64,000 bases of DNA from positions 145,682-209,681 of the forward strand of contig NW_005200496.1 in NCBI RefSeq assembly GCF_000372725.1, written 5' to 3'. The stretch is from Emiliania huxleyi CCMP1516 (taxonomy: Eukaryota; Haptophyta; Isochrysidales; Noelaerhabdaceae). The notes under the pieces are model-generated. The model saw only the letters and a list, made by a program, of their open reading frames with translations. It did not search any database and had not been told where the DNA came from. A program made the translations under genes and the position numbers. This document shows positions 41,365 through 52,298 of the stretch, piece by piece (position 1 is the stretch's first letter; each line of letters starts with the position of its first letter).

Positions 41365-43515
41365 ACCGCGCAAGACAAAGGGTGGCTAAGGGCTCTGCCC
41401 GCAAGGCGCCCGCGTCGCCGACGCGGTACCATTGACTAATCCCGGAATACACACCCACACGACCAACTAGCGAAAATCCAAATACCGTGCAAAAACCACG
41501 GAATCTCAGCCGAAGAACGTCGGTTCAAGTTTGGCTAACTCCGCGGAAAAGCGGGACCGCCATTGCGACATCGGGGGTTCACCATATATGCCGAGCCTGC
41601 TCGGCCTGCCATGTGCGCGCGCGCGCCTCGCCCGAGCGCAGCCACCTGCGGACCTGGCCAGCCTGTTCCTGGCTCGAGCCCAGCCTCTCCTTCCGCTGCC
41701 GCCGGCCTCGCAGTCCCGCCAGCCATCATGCTGCAGAGCCTGCGTAGACGCCACAGACGCCAATTCTGCAGCCCACAGCCCTGGCAACTGAGGGCGAGGG
41801 CCAGCAGTATACGACGACGACGGCATCTCACACCCCGCGCTGGCCAGCGCCATCAGCCCCTCACGGCCCGGCCCAACCTTCCCTTCCCCACCCTCGCCTC
41901 CAGTGCCTCCAAATCAAGCCGTCGCACCTCTCTTCTTCAGCGAATGCAGCGGCAGAACCACGTCAGAGGCCGGGCCGACTGGCGGACCTGCATGCCCAGC
42001 CATGCCCCCCACTCCCCACCCGCTTGGATCGATCAGCTGACAGCTCCACCAGCTCCCACCACCGCGTGTCGTGTCATGAAGCATGATAGATAGACATAGA
42101 AAGCATGAACCATCGTGCATCGAAAGGTCTGGTCTCCAAAAAGAGCTCTCGGCGGGCTGCGCGCGCCCGCGCCCCGCCCCTTTTGCGCAGCAACACCTTA
42201 AACTTCATGGCCCTCCAAATTCGGGTCGGAGCGCAGCGGAGTGGGCCCCGAGTTTGAAAAAGGGGAAGGACGCTTGCGTAGGGTGCCCACAGGACCCAAA
42301 AGAAAATAGCTTTCCGGCTCAAAAACCCTGTCAGCAGAGTCTCCTACGGGAATGTACGTAAGAGCTACCCTCTCTCTTTTCTCCCAGTAAGCTAAAAGTA
42401 CGTACACTGAAAAAGGGACGCACGAGGCAAATCTGATGTTGGCTTGTTCCAATAGGAGCGAGGCCTCTTCCGTTGGGGGACCGAGTACATAGGAAACGAG
42501 GGTTCCCCGGTTTGTCACGCGCGAGCGCGAGCGTGACACTGCACTTGGCGCCGAGCGCCCGCGGCTCAGACCTTGTGCAGGCCACCCCTCGGTGAGCACG
42601 CCGGTCCGGACCGATGGCGCTCGGTGTGGAGCAAGCAAGACCCCCCCCCCCCCATCGGCGCGCGCTCGCCATTCCAACGGCCGCCAGGAGCACCAAGAGG
42701 ACTCCTCATGGCTGTGCTCAAGTGGGCTTCGACCGGCCTCGGCTGGGGGGGCGGGTTGTCCCGGCTGCGGACGCCTTCTGCAGCCCCCTGGGCCCGTGAC
42801 AGCACCCCAAAACTGCCCCTCGGCGGCATACAGCACTGCCAGCCAGCCTCTTCCTCCTCCTCAAGGGCTGTACTATAGGCCATATTGCGCCGCCTCCTAC
42901 TGGCAGCCGGGCGGGCGCGCGCCGCGGGCGCCTCGGCGCGCGCACGGCTCGCAAAGTTCGAACGAGTACTGCCGCCCGGCCGCCTCAAGGCTGCCGGGCG
43001 GCAGTACTCGCCTCGCAAGGCGCGCACGGCTGCTCTGGCTGCTGCGCCGGCGGCCGCTGCGCTGGCCGCTGCTGCGCCGGCTGGCGGGCGGCACGGCCGC
43101 CGGCGGCCGCTGCACCCGCGCCTTCCCTCGCGGGCGCCGTCGCGCCGCGCCGCCCAACTCTGCTGGCACACGGCACGCGTCGTCACACAGCCGCGGAGAA
43201 CAGGCGGTGCTGTGCGCGAAGCGCGCGCGATCTCGTACTTTTAAGGCTGGATCCGGCCATTCCAAGGGTACCTTTGAGAATCCCCAGCGTGCCACCCTCC
43301 TAGTCACTCTCTCAATATCTCGACTGGCCAACATGAAGTGCTGCGATCGGGAGTGCCCCATTTCTTTTTTCATTTCTTTTTTTGGGTCCTGTGGGCACCC
43401 TAGCTTGCGTCCTAGCTAGCCTCCAACAACGCCTCCCCGGCGCAGAGGGGCCCCCGGAGGGATGCTCAACCGCTCCACGCCACGCCGCTTGCGGCGGTCC
43501 TATTCCCAGCTCCGC
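41365..43515. repeat. Large duplicated repeat, copy 1, split by a transposon
   Basis: 41365-42278 matches 57935-58850 closely (GCTCTGCCCGCAAGGCGCCC through GAGTTTGAAAAAGG). After a 1.1-kb insertion the match resumes at 43403-43515 with 58844-58940 (CTCCAACAACGCCTCCCCGG). No protein domain is seen in either copy. Confidence 0.9.
42279..43402. mobile_element. Complete 1,124-bp non-autonomous TIR transposon
   Basis: The left end TAGGGTGCCCACAGGACCCA is the reverse complement of the right end at 43383-43402, and the terminal repeat extends to about 23 bp. GCTTGCG flanks both sides (42272-42278 and 43403-43409) and occurs once at the empty site 58844-58850. A 7-bp (possibly 8-bp) target duplication and a TAGGG start suggest a hAT-type element. 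No transposase is seen. Inside, a perfect 17-bp hairpin lies at 42963-42979/42994-43010. Confidence 0.9.
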
Positions 43516-43549
43516 TGAGAGCACTTAGCTGCACTTGGAGCACAAAAAG

Positions 43550-44100
43550 AAAGAAAGAAAGAAAACAGACAACCCAAGGGAGGGATGGGAGGACGGCACG
43601 CCGCCACCACACAGGGATTTTAAGGAGAGGTGTTGGTGTGTGGTGCGCTAGCCGTCGCCCACCCTAGGGAGTCTGCCTCTTCCTATCTCTTTTCGCAGTC
43701 TCTCGCCGATTCTCGCTGCAACCTTCATGCCACCTCGCGGCCGTCCCACTCTCGTCGTTCTCTCCCTTGTCACTTCCTCCTCTGTCGCGTCATTCTCTTC
43801 TGCCTCGTCCTGCGCCGCCGCCGCCTGCCGTTCCCTTGTTCTCTCGGCTTCTTTCGCCTTTCGGCGCAGCTCCGCCCTCCTTGCTGCATATCCTGGCCCC
43901 TCGAGTCTATCGAGCTCCCCTCGCGCAAGGACCACATTTCTGACTCCCACTCCGATCATTTGCCTCCAAGTCATGTTGTTGCTCAGGTCCACTCTCTCTT
44001 CGAACACTCGTGCCTCTACGGATGATGCCGGCGCTGGGGTCCCCTTCGGATGCATCGTGCTTGGAGCACGAGTGCAGTCATCAACCGCCGGGTTGTTTTT
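43550..44100. repeat. Dispersed repeat pair member, reaching the trpD start
   Basis: Matches 40120-40610 in blocks. Its last block (GTGCTTGGAGCACGAGTGCA to TCATCAACCGCC, 44058-44095) ends about 70 bp before the TrpD ATG, so the repeat lies in the promoter or 5'UTR of trpD. Confidence 0.7.
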
Positions 44101-44166
44101 TTGTCTTCTGCACCTCGCTCCCGGCGCACCGACTCGCTCGTGTGCGTGGCACAAAACTGCCGAGAA

Positions 44167-45959
44167 ATGAAGGACACGATAGAGGCTCTCGTGCAGCGCC
44201 AGGACCTCACCCTCGATCAGAGCGCTGCGGCGGCCGAGGCAATCATCGCCGGCGCCGACCCGTGCCAGGCCGCCGCGCTGCTGGTGCTGCTGCGCTCAAA
44301 GGGCGAGACGCCGGCAGAGGTGGCCGGCATGGTGCGGACGATGCGGAGGCACATGCTGACTGTGAGTCCGGCGCGGCCGTGTATCGACATCGTCGGCACT
44401 GGCGGCGACGGCCATCACACCGTCAACATCTCGACCGCCGCGTCGGTCGTCGCTGCCGCTTGCGGCGCGGCGGTGGCAAAGCATGGCAACCGGTCTGTCT
44501 CGTCAAAGTGCGGCTCAGCGGATGTGCTGGAGGAGGTGGGCGTGTCGCTGGCGCTACCGCCCAGCGGGATTGAAGCCTGCATCGCCCAAGCCGGCATCGC
44601 CTTCATGTTTGCGCCCGGCTTCCACCCTGCCATGAAGAACATCGTGCCCGTGCGCAAGGCTCGCCGCCTCACCGCTCCGCTACCGCCTGCTGTCCATCCT
44701 GCCGTCTCTCCTCGCGGCCGCCTCTCCCGTCCCTGCTGCCCTCACTGCACCGCCGCCTCACGAACGCCCTCGCTGCGCAGGCGCTCGGCGTGCGCACGGT
44801 CTTCAACATCCTCGGGCCTCTCATCAACCCAGCCGCGTGCACCCGCGGCGTGATCGGCGTCTACGCACCCTCGCTCGTCGCCCTCGTGGCGGAGGCGCTG
44901 CACGCGCTGGGCGCTGAGCTGATCATGGTGCCCCTCAGTGACCCTCGCCTCTCCCTCCCTCTCTCCCTCCCTCCTCTCTCCCTCCCTCCTCCCTCCCTCC
45001 CTCCTCTCTCCCTCCCTCCTCTCTCCCTCCCTCCTCTCTCCCTCCCTCCTCTCTCCCTCCCTCCTCTCTCCCTCCCTCCTCTCTCCCTCCCTCCTCTCTC
45101 CCGTGAGCTGCAGCCCACGGCTGGACGGCCGAGAGCCCGAGGCCGCGCACCTCGTCGCCGCAGGTGGTGCACTGCTGCGGCCTCGACGAACTCGCGCCCA
45201 TCGGCGAGGCGATCGCGGCGGCGACCGCAGTACGAATGCGTCCATGATCAGCCGAGCCTGACGAGAGGATCCATGGACCAGGCGAGCGTGGCGACGGTCA
45301 CACCTGCCGGCGTCGAGTACTCGACGCTGGACTGCACTCGGCTCGGCTTTGCCGTTTGCTCCATTGCAGCCCAGCCTTCCGCGACGCTGCGCTGCCAGAG
45401 GCGTCCTGGACACATTCCTCGTCGCCCGTGCGCTGTTAGGACGACCTCAAGGGCGGCGACTGCGTGGAGAACGCCGCCTCACTGCGCAAGGTGCTCACAC
45501 GCACCACGCACACGCCACACACGCACGCACCTCGCACGCTCTGCTCCCCCACACGCACCCGGCCTTGCACTGTCGAGGGACGCCCGCCGCAGGGCGTGGC
45601 GACGCGAGGGACCGCCCGGCCCTTGCCCCACACCGGCATGTGGAGATGCCTCCCCTTCCCTTGCCCCATAGGTGCTCTCGGGGACGCTCCCCGGACCCAT
45701 CGCCGACACGGTCGCCCTCAACGCCGGCGCCGGACTCTACGTCGCCGGCGTCGCTCCGACGCTGCAGGCCGGCTGCAAGCTCGCGAGCGAGGCCATCGCC
45801 GCCGGCTCGCCGCCCGCCGCGCTCGAAGCTGGCACCTTCGCGCGCGTTCCCACACGTTCTCGCCCCCGCCGCGTAGGCTCACCCATCTCCACCCTAGACA
45901 AGTGGGTGCAGTGCTCGCAAGCGGCCGCGGCGGCTGCCAGCGACCAGGCCGCGAGCTAG
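44167..45959 (+). CDS. trpD: Anthranilate phosphoribosyltransferase (370 aa)
   Basis: Model: 44167-44658, 44781-44927, 45164-45229, 45282-45350, 45440-45490, 45672-45959. It transfers the phosphoribosyl group of PRPP to anthranilate, the second step of tryptophan synthesis. Motifs in order: [20 protein letters not shown] (glycine loop), [39 protein letters not shown], then across the first intron [30 protein letters not shown], the acidic [12 protein letters not shown] that binds magnesium, and [20 protein letters not shown]. Length fits the family (about 340) plus a modest tail. No transit peptide is evident from the chosen ATG, although this is usually a plastid step in algae; an upstream start cannot be excluded. 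Introns 1 and 4 have GC donors. The final exon may hide one more short intron. Confidence 0.93.
44944..45102. repeat. 15-bp CTCCCTCCCTCCTCT tandem array in a trpD intron
   Basis: About ten pyrimidine-only units fill intron 2 of trpD. The run makes an extended polypyrimidine tract before the acceptor at 45163. Confidence 0.9.
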
Positions 45960-46546
45960 AGCGGCAGCCTCCCGTCACAGCCCAAGGCGGAGCCGGCGGC
46001 CACGACCGGCCAGACGCGCAGGGACTCGCCACGAGAGGGGCAGCATCCCCAGTTCCCCGTACATACAGGAGTACCCTACCGCGCATGGTTCAACGCGCGT
46101 TCGGTTGTCGAGCTTTGACTGCGCAATCCGCACGCTCCGCGTCTCCGGGGTCTCCGCGATCTTTCCGCGGGACCAGGCCGCAGGGGCCAGGGCCGGGGGG
46201 CGGCAATTGCGCGGCCGCGCAGTACATCTCATATTTTGTTTTTGGCAATCGTTGCATGTGACCCGCGCCCTAGGGGCGCCCCCGCCCCCCTGCGATGGCC
46301 GATGCGCCCCCTCGAGCCCCCCCCCTGCGAGCTGCGTCGACCGGACCGCGGACGACGCACGCAGTGTGTCTCTTTCGCCGGGTGCGGGTCGGGGTGTGTG
46401 CACTGTGTGTTGCTGTGCATGTGCAACATGTACATGTGTTGTTGTATGTTGTCATGTGCACACACGCCTCACGCGGAAGACGGGCGCAGCAAGGAGCAGC
46501 GAGTGTCGACAGCAAACTGACGGAACGCTAAACTACAGAACCGGAG
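45960..46546. other. Intergenic stretch, no supported gene
   Basis: It includes a GTGT/CATGT-rich part (46390-46460). Frames are open by composition only. It separates the convergent trpD and membrane-protein genes. Confidence 0.4.
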
Positions 46547-47600
46547 TCAATCCTCTGTACCGCCATAAAAGAGCGGCCTCAGCTCTGAACTGGCCGAGGC
46601 CGGCCCTCTGGCCTTTTGCTTCTCTCGGCAGCCGACGTCCAAGTTCCTGCCCGGCCCGGCCCCCAACAGCGACCCGAACGCGGCCGACACCAGCCCGCTG
46701 CTGCGCCGGCCGCTCCCTCGGCTCCGTCCGGAGGACGACCTCTGCTGGCTGCGGCGCGGCAAAAGCGACGCCCCGACCGCGACCGCCCCGTCGCCGTCCT
46801 CGCCGTCAGCATCCGCGAGAGCCGCGCCCGGTCCGGTGCTACAGCAAGCGGTGCCGGTGCTGCAGGCGCCGTGCTCGTCGAAGAATGCGCCCGAGACCGC
46901 CGCAGCGTCGGGCAGCCGGAAGACGCGCAGGACGATGCGCGAGTACCGGACGGTGCCGCCGATGATCGCGAGGATCGTCGAGCAGAGCACCACGCGCGAG
47001 GAGGGCCCCATCTGCGAGTGTCCAAACGTGAAGGACAGCACCTGATGAGGGCGCGGAGGCCAGCCTTTAGGGTGAGGGTCGGCGCATCCGTGAGAGGCCG
47101 CAGCGGGAAGTGAGGGCCGAGAGCAGCAGCAGCCCGAGCGCAGCCATGAAGGTGGCGAGCATCACCTGTAGACAGTCCCGGAGAGGTCCAGGGCAGGGCC
47201 GACCGAAGCGGTGAAGGGCGAGCATCGCCTTGGTGTAGCCCTGCATCCCCGCCACCGCGTCGGCGAGGGAGCCGTCCGGCCCGCGCAGCGCCAGCGACGG
47301 CCCGAGCATCGCCACCAGCATCGCGATGAGCACGGTCTGCAGGCCGAGGCCCATGCAGGCGGTCAGCAGCGAGAGAAAGACCATCTCAGCAAGTGCGTCG
47401 CCCTCGCCCGCCCTGAACGAGGTCTGACGCTCGAGCAGGTAGTGGTAGCGGATTCCCGAGTACGCGAAACCGGCGACCAGAGCAGCCAGGTCGCCGAGCA
47501 TGCGGCAGTTCTTTGTGTAGTAGAGCAGCTCCCGCTCGCGGATCGCCACTTGCCGCTGCCGCGTCTCATTGGCGAGCCCTTCCTTGCGCGCGATCAGCAT
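46547..47600 (-). CDS. Multi-pass membrane protein, about four helices, unknown function
   Basis: Exon 47600 to about 47120 reads MLIARKEGLANETRQRQVAI, then hydrophobic segments LGDLAALVAGFAYSGIRY, EMVFLSLLTACMGLGLQTVL and VMLATFMAALGLLLLS. After an intron (about 47040-47118, probably a GC donor) exon 47041-46547 continues VLSFTFGHSQ, VVLCSTILAIIGGTVRYSRI, then a long polar Ser/Arg/Gly-rich tail ending LFYGGTED. Charged residues separate the helices, and LGPSLALRGPDGSLADAVAG forms a loop seen in uncharacterised algal membrane proteins; no family is assigned. Coding probably begins further upstream (ALDACV precedes the Met, and possible coding lies near 47645-47700), so the N-terminus is incomplete. 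Confidence 0.6.
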
Positions 47601-48072
47601 GACGCAGGCGTCCAGCGCGCGCGACTTGTGCGGTTAAGGCGGCGAGTGCAGTCAGCTGAGCGTCCTGGTCAAGGCGTGGCTGCGGCCTAGCCGTGGCGCC
47701 CAGCTTGAAAGAGTAACCGCACGGTTTCGCAGCCTAGTTCGGAGCCGTGAGGCGGGCGAGAGCGGAGGAGCGCACGGCGCTTCTTTCGAGAGGTTGAGAG
47801 GGCGGCCTGTGGCGCTGTGCCATAGAGGGGCAAGGTCCCCCGAGAGAGTAGGAGATGAGTGAGTGCCGAGAGGAGCGCAGAGGCCAGAGCCAGCGAGGCG
47901 AGAGGGGCGCCTCGCCGGCAGTCCGCAGCGCACAACAACACATCAAACGTGCAGTCGGGCTGTTATACATGACACAAACGACCGAGAAGCTATCTATTTG
48001 CGCGCCTCGGTCTCGTCACTCGCGGGAAAGGGATGAGGGCACATTCACGTCTCTCTAGCGCGCGGCGCGACT
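47601..48072. other. Intergenic, or 5' exon of the membrane protein gene
   Basis: The minus strand at about 47705-47645 could encode FKLGATARPQPRLDQDAQLT, compatible with an upstream exon. The remainder, to the stop of the ribosomal protein gene at 48073, shows no gene. Confidence 0.3.
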
Positions 48073-49028
48073 CTAGATGCGAGACGGGTAGAGCATGACC
48101 CGGCACGGGCCGGCGATGGACGAGGGCGGCAGGTTCTTCCGGAACTTGGCGCGCACCACGCCGTTGTTGCCGTGCGCCCTGCAGACCTTGCCCCAGATGA
48201 CCCGGAACTTGCTGCCGTTGATCTCCCGCTTGGCCTTGTAGATGTAGGCCACCCTGTGGGGGTGGGGGTGGGGGTGGGGTGGGGGCGGTGGGCCGCACGC
48301 GCAGAGCAGCCGCGCGGAAACGCCCTCCCCAGCCCGACCAACAGACTGCGGGCCCTGGCGTCCGCCTCCTGCCCGTCCGCCCCTTCACGGCGACGGCACG
48401 CCAAACGCCCCTCCCCCCACTTCCCCCACATCCGGCGGCGTTGCGACGGCGGCAGCAACAGCGCACAGCGCACAGCGCCCTCCCCTCCCCTCCCTTCCCT
48501 TCCCCTCCCCGCCACGAGGGCGCACCGCTTGCCCATGTAAAACTCCGTGTCGCACTTCGAGTTGACATTCTCAATCTTGATGAGCGACTGGTTCTCGTAC
48601 TGGTTCACCTTACTCCTGCGAGGTTGCGGCGCGCGGAGCCAGCCGTCAGGCCGCCCGCCCTCGCAAGCCGAGCCACGCGGCCGCGCCCGACGCGACGCCC
48701 CCCCATGCGCGGAGAGCGGGGGCGGCGCGCCTCTTGTATCCGAGGATACGGCCCTTGCAGTAGAGCGTGCACGGCTCGCCGACCTTCTTGACCTGCCGCC
48801 GGGGCAAGGGGGCGAGTGGGTTCCCGCGACGCTGCGGCAGCGCGGTTGAAGAGAGGGCAGGGCAGAGCGGGACGACGCCGGCCGACGACGCAGGGGCCGG
48901 GAGGCCACGAAAAGGGGCGGGGGGGCGGACGCGGCCGATCGCCGGCCCGGTGCGCGCCCCTCGCCGCCCCGACGGCGTGACGGCGCGACATTCCAGCCGC
49001 AGGGGCGGGCTGTCGTGAGGCTCACCAT
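48073..49028 (-). CDS. RPL35A: 60S ribosomal protein eL33 (L35a), 111 aa
   Basis: Model: 49028-49026, 48792-48731, 48615-48526, 48253-48073. The first coding exon is just the ATG, followed at once by GTGAGC. Exon 2 gives [20 protein letters not shown], exon 3 [20 protein letters not shown] ending MGKR, exon 4 [20 protein letters not shown] and [20 protein letters not shown] ending [10 protein letters not shown]. Length and motifs match eL33 throughout ([34 protein letters not shown]). It is a large-subunit structural protein. Intron 2 starts with GC. The intron before exon 4 contains a GGGGTG tandem on the plus strand at 48256-48287. The promoter should lie just above 49028. Confidence 0.95.
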
Positions 49029-49254
49029 GGCAAGAGCCTCAGCACGCGTCGCTGGTACAAAAGAATTTTCACTTCACGTTAGCGCGGAGCTCGCTAATTT
49101 ACTTCCCCTCCCCCCTCAAGGGCGAAGACACGCACAGGCTGCACCTCTAGTGAGGCCCGCATAGTATGTGGGAGACTCGTGCCGCCGCCCCTGCCACCCC
49201 TGTGTCAGTGTGCCTGTGGTAGGAGAGACTGCCAGCGACAAGCTGGAGGCAGGT

Positions 49255-49445
49255 CGCTAGACTGAGATGAGACCGCCAGTGGATGTGGGAGTCCACCGCG
49301 CACCGCGCTGCGAGCCTGTCGTGTCCCTTGTCAGGAGCAGGAGAGCCCCACCTGTCCCCCTGATCGTCCTTCCAAAATCCTGCTCGTGCAGGTGGGGACC
49401 CTGTCCTCGTCCCATCCCTCGTTTGGCGTGTCTGTTTTCTTTTTT
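49255..49445. repeat. Dispersed repeat, matching 56145-56335
   Basis: GCGCTGCGAGCCTGTCGTGT, CCCTTGTCAGGAGCAGGAGA and CTGATCGTCCTTCCAAAATC are shared. The right half also matches 40780-40870. It lies upstream of the eL33 gene. Confidence 0.85.
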
Positions 49446-49554
49446 CTTTCGCTAATTTACGCGCAAAAGGATTACGATAACCCGGCACTAACCCGGCACA
49501 TTTCTGCTCCCGAAGCGGCCGTGCGGTCGGCAGAGTAGAAGCACGGTGGCTTAC

Positions 49555-49633
49555 CTTTGCCCTTGGCACCTGCCACCCATTGGGCGGGCAGACAGAAGGC
49601 CAGGGCAGCACTGGCAAGTGCAACGCGCCTCAT
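49555..49633 (-). CDS. Orphan first exon encoding a signal peptide
   Basis: From ATG at 49633 the reading is MRRVALASAALAFCLPAQWV then AGAKGK: a basic start, a hydrophobic core and an Ala-x-Ala cleavage site. It ends in phase 1 at a perfect GTAAGC donor (49549-49554). No matching acceptor and coding exon is found before the repeat at 49255-49445 or the eL33 gene. The rest may have been lost, or may lie in an exon I could not recognise. Confidence 0.5.
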
Positions 49634-49689
49634 GTCGGAGAGCGACCATGCCTCGTTCGCCGCTTAAATGACGTAGAGTTTGTTGTAGA

Positions 49690-50095
49690 GATTTGAGCAC
49701 TTGAGCACTGGATAGGGTCGATTCCGCATGGTACGGGACCCCATGAACACCCCAGCGCATGCCGTTCGCCACATGGGCTGCCATCGGCATGCACAAGGCG
49801 CAAGCTCACCGAACGGCGGGAGGTGTACGCGACCCAGAAGAAATCGGGCCGTGTCGTTCCCTCCGCTGGAGAGAGGTCCATCAGTTCCCGTTCCCCAGGA
49901 CCTCCTCTCCAGCTGCGACCGTGGATCACAGCAAGACCATGAGAGTGCTCAACATGCTACAAGAGGAGCTCGTTCAGCTGGATCCGGGGCAGTCGGATGC
50001 ACTGCCTCACTGGGCCTGAGAACACAGCACGACATTTTGGGACCCCATCACTCGGCTCCAGGATCGAGGTGCACACCGCCGAGGGACCCCGGAGG
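49690..50095. repeat. Dispersed repeat, partner of 33845-34150
   Basis: GAGCACTTGAGCACT, GATTCCGCATGGTACGGGAC, CTACAAGAGGAGCTCGTTCA and CAGGATCGAGGTGCACACCG are shared with 33845-34150. The part from 50100 to 50473 has CAGT repeats at about 50250-50272 and is the probable promoter/5'UTR of the cyclin gene. Confidence 0.65.
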
Positions 50096-50473
50096 GTAGA
50101 TCGGGCGGTGTGTTGAAGCCATCTGATTAATTCCAATTTCCTCCTGTGCAAGAGCGGAGAGGGCTCGGACGGCGCGTGGCAGGGGAGGGCAGGCAGGGAA
50201 TGGGCGCGGGGGAGCGAGCGCTCTACAGTCTACACCCTCCCTCACTCACTCAGTCAGTCAGTCAGTCAGTTCATTCACTCGTCACCTCTCCGGCGAGCTG
50301 CCCTCTCTTTCTTTCGCGGGAAGGGAGTCTGTCAGTGCGGGCAGCGTGCAGGCGTTACCATTCCCGGCGCGGCGGGCGGGCCGCTTGCGCGAGGCGACCT
50401 TATTTAGCAAGACAGAAAGAAGAAAAGGAAGGGCGGACCCGCCAAATCATAACCGTCAACGGTATCACGCTCA

Positions 50474-52298
50474 ATGGCTCCGAAGACTCGCCGCTCCTCC
50501 TCGCTCGACCCGGTGACGCGCCCCTCGTCGTCGTCGTCCGACGTGCAGCCTCGCGGTGGCAAGCGGCAGGTGCCTGGCCGCCTGCGCCTCCACCGCCCGC
50601 GCCCGCCGCACGCGCTTCCCGCCTCTTTCGCCACCGCACCGCACCGGCCTGAGCACCCTCCACCTGCCCCACACAGCGCGACGGTGTGGTCGCGGAGGCG
50701 CTGCCGCGCATGACGAGGGCCAAGTCGGCCGCCGGTAAGCCTCCGACGTCGCCCCCGCCGTCCTCGTCGAGTGCCGATGGCGTGTCGGCCTCCGCTCAGC
50801 GGGACGCCAGACGGCAGGCCATCCTCGAGGCGGTGCGGAGAAACCTGGGCAACGACGCCGAGGAGGCGCCAGTCGGCGCACCGCTCTGGGCCGACGGCGT
50901 CCCAGCCGAGTGCATCGGTGGCGCTCCGTACATCCAGGCGTCAGCCAACCGCCTCCGACGTGATCCCAACGCCTCCGCTAACTCACCCGACGCCCGCCTG
51001 CAGGGCCGCAACTCGTTCGACCCGTACGCGCTGGAGGGGCAGCAAGCCGTGCGCGAGCTCGAGCGCTCGCAGGCGCACGCCCTCAAGCTCCACTCCCTGC
51101 GGCTGCAGCCCGACATCGACGCCAACATGCGCAGCATCCTCGTCGACTGGCTCATCGAACTCTCGCGAGAGTACAAGCTCTCGGCGCGCGCCTCTGCTGC
51201 CCACCCCCCCCCCCCCCTCCCCCCGCCCCTGCTCACGCCAGCCCGGGGAGCTCCCTTCTCCTCGCTCGCGCTGCCCCCCTCACATCGCCGCGCCCCCACC
51301 TGCTTCCTTGCCGCCCGCCCACGCCGGCCCCGCCACCGCCGCAGGAGGAGACGCTTCACCTCGCCGTGCAGTACCTCGACCGCTTCCTCTCCCTCGTGCC
51401 CCTCCGCCGCTCCAAGCTGCAGCTGGTCGGCGTCACCTGCGCCTGGGTCGCCGCCAAGTACGAGGAGCGCCTCCCGCCCCCCCTCGACGACTTTGTGGAG
51501 GTGCGGCAGTTGCCTGTCCCCGCCCGCCCTCGCCTCGCACGCCCTCGCCTCCTCGCACGCCCTCTCCCTGCCGGCCATGGCGGCCGTGTCCCGGCGGCTC
51601 TCGCCCTGGCCCGGGAGACAAGAGACGATGCGCACCCCCATGTCCATGTGGCACGCCCCAGTGTGAGCCGACCCTCCGCCCTCGAGTCCACCCCGCCGCC
51701 GTGCCTGCAGGCTACCGCCGCCGCCTTCCAGCGAAGCGACCTCGTGCGCATGGAGGGGCTCATCCTCTCGACGCTTCGCTTCAACCTCTCCGCTGTCACG
51801 CCCGCCTCCTTCGTCCGCCGCTTCACCGCGCTCATGCCGCCCTCGGTGCTCTGCCGCGACGAGTCGCTCCTGGCGAGGTATGTGCTCGAGCTGGCGCTGC
51901 AGGACCAGCGCTGCCTCAAGTACCTGCCGTCCGCCCTCGGCGCGGCCGCCCTCTGCCTCGGCAAGCTGATCCACCTCTACCGCTCGCGGCTCAACCTCTC
52001 CGACCCCGCCGAGGACGAGCGCGCCGCACCCCGCAGCGGCCTCTCCGCGCGCCCCTTCCCTGGCCAGACGCACCTCGCGAGGCTGGCGCGCGAGGCGCTC
52101 TCTGCGGTGCAGCTCTCCAAGTACGCGGCGCGCGACCTCTGGCCGTGCGTGACGCACTTGCACGAGCTCGCCGTCGCCGCGCCCGAGCGGCTCGAGAAGG
52201 CGTCGTGGGAGAAGGCGTCGATCCTCCTCGGCGCCGAGCAGCTCGTGCCGCCGCCGCTGCTCCCGCCCATCGACGCTGTCCTCGAGCTCCCGCGGTGA
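50474..52298 (+). CDS. A/B-type mitotic cyclin (448 aa)
   Basis: Model: 50474-50569, 50677-51183, 51345-51500, 51711-52298, all phase 0. The N-terminal 130 residues are Ser/Pro-rich. The cyclin box begins LQPDIDANMRSILVDWLIEL and SREYKLS, continues across the GC-donor intron 2 as EETLHLAVQYLDRFLSLVPL, and then has LQLVGVTCAWVAAKYEERLP. After intron 3, FQRSDLVRMEGLILSTLRFN closes the first fold. The second fold has ARYVLELALQDQRCLKYLPS and AAALCLGKLIHLYRSRLN. MRSILVDWL and the EEY-x-L motif are the marks of cyclins A and B, which activate CDK1/2. A destruction box (RxxL) is not obvious in the N-terminus. Confidence 0.9.

Noticed and set aside
42566..43419. Open frames within the 42.3-43.4 kb element as a transposase
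   Set aside because: They are Arg/Ala-rich shadows of GC-rich DNA, without catalytic motifs; the element is non-autonomous.
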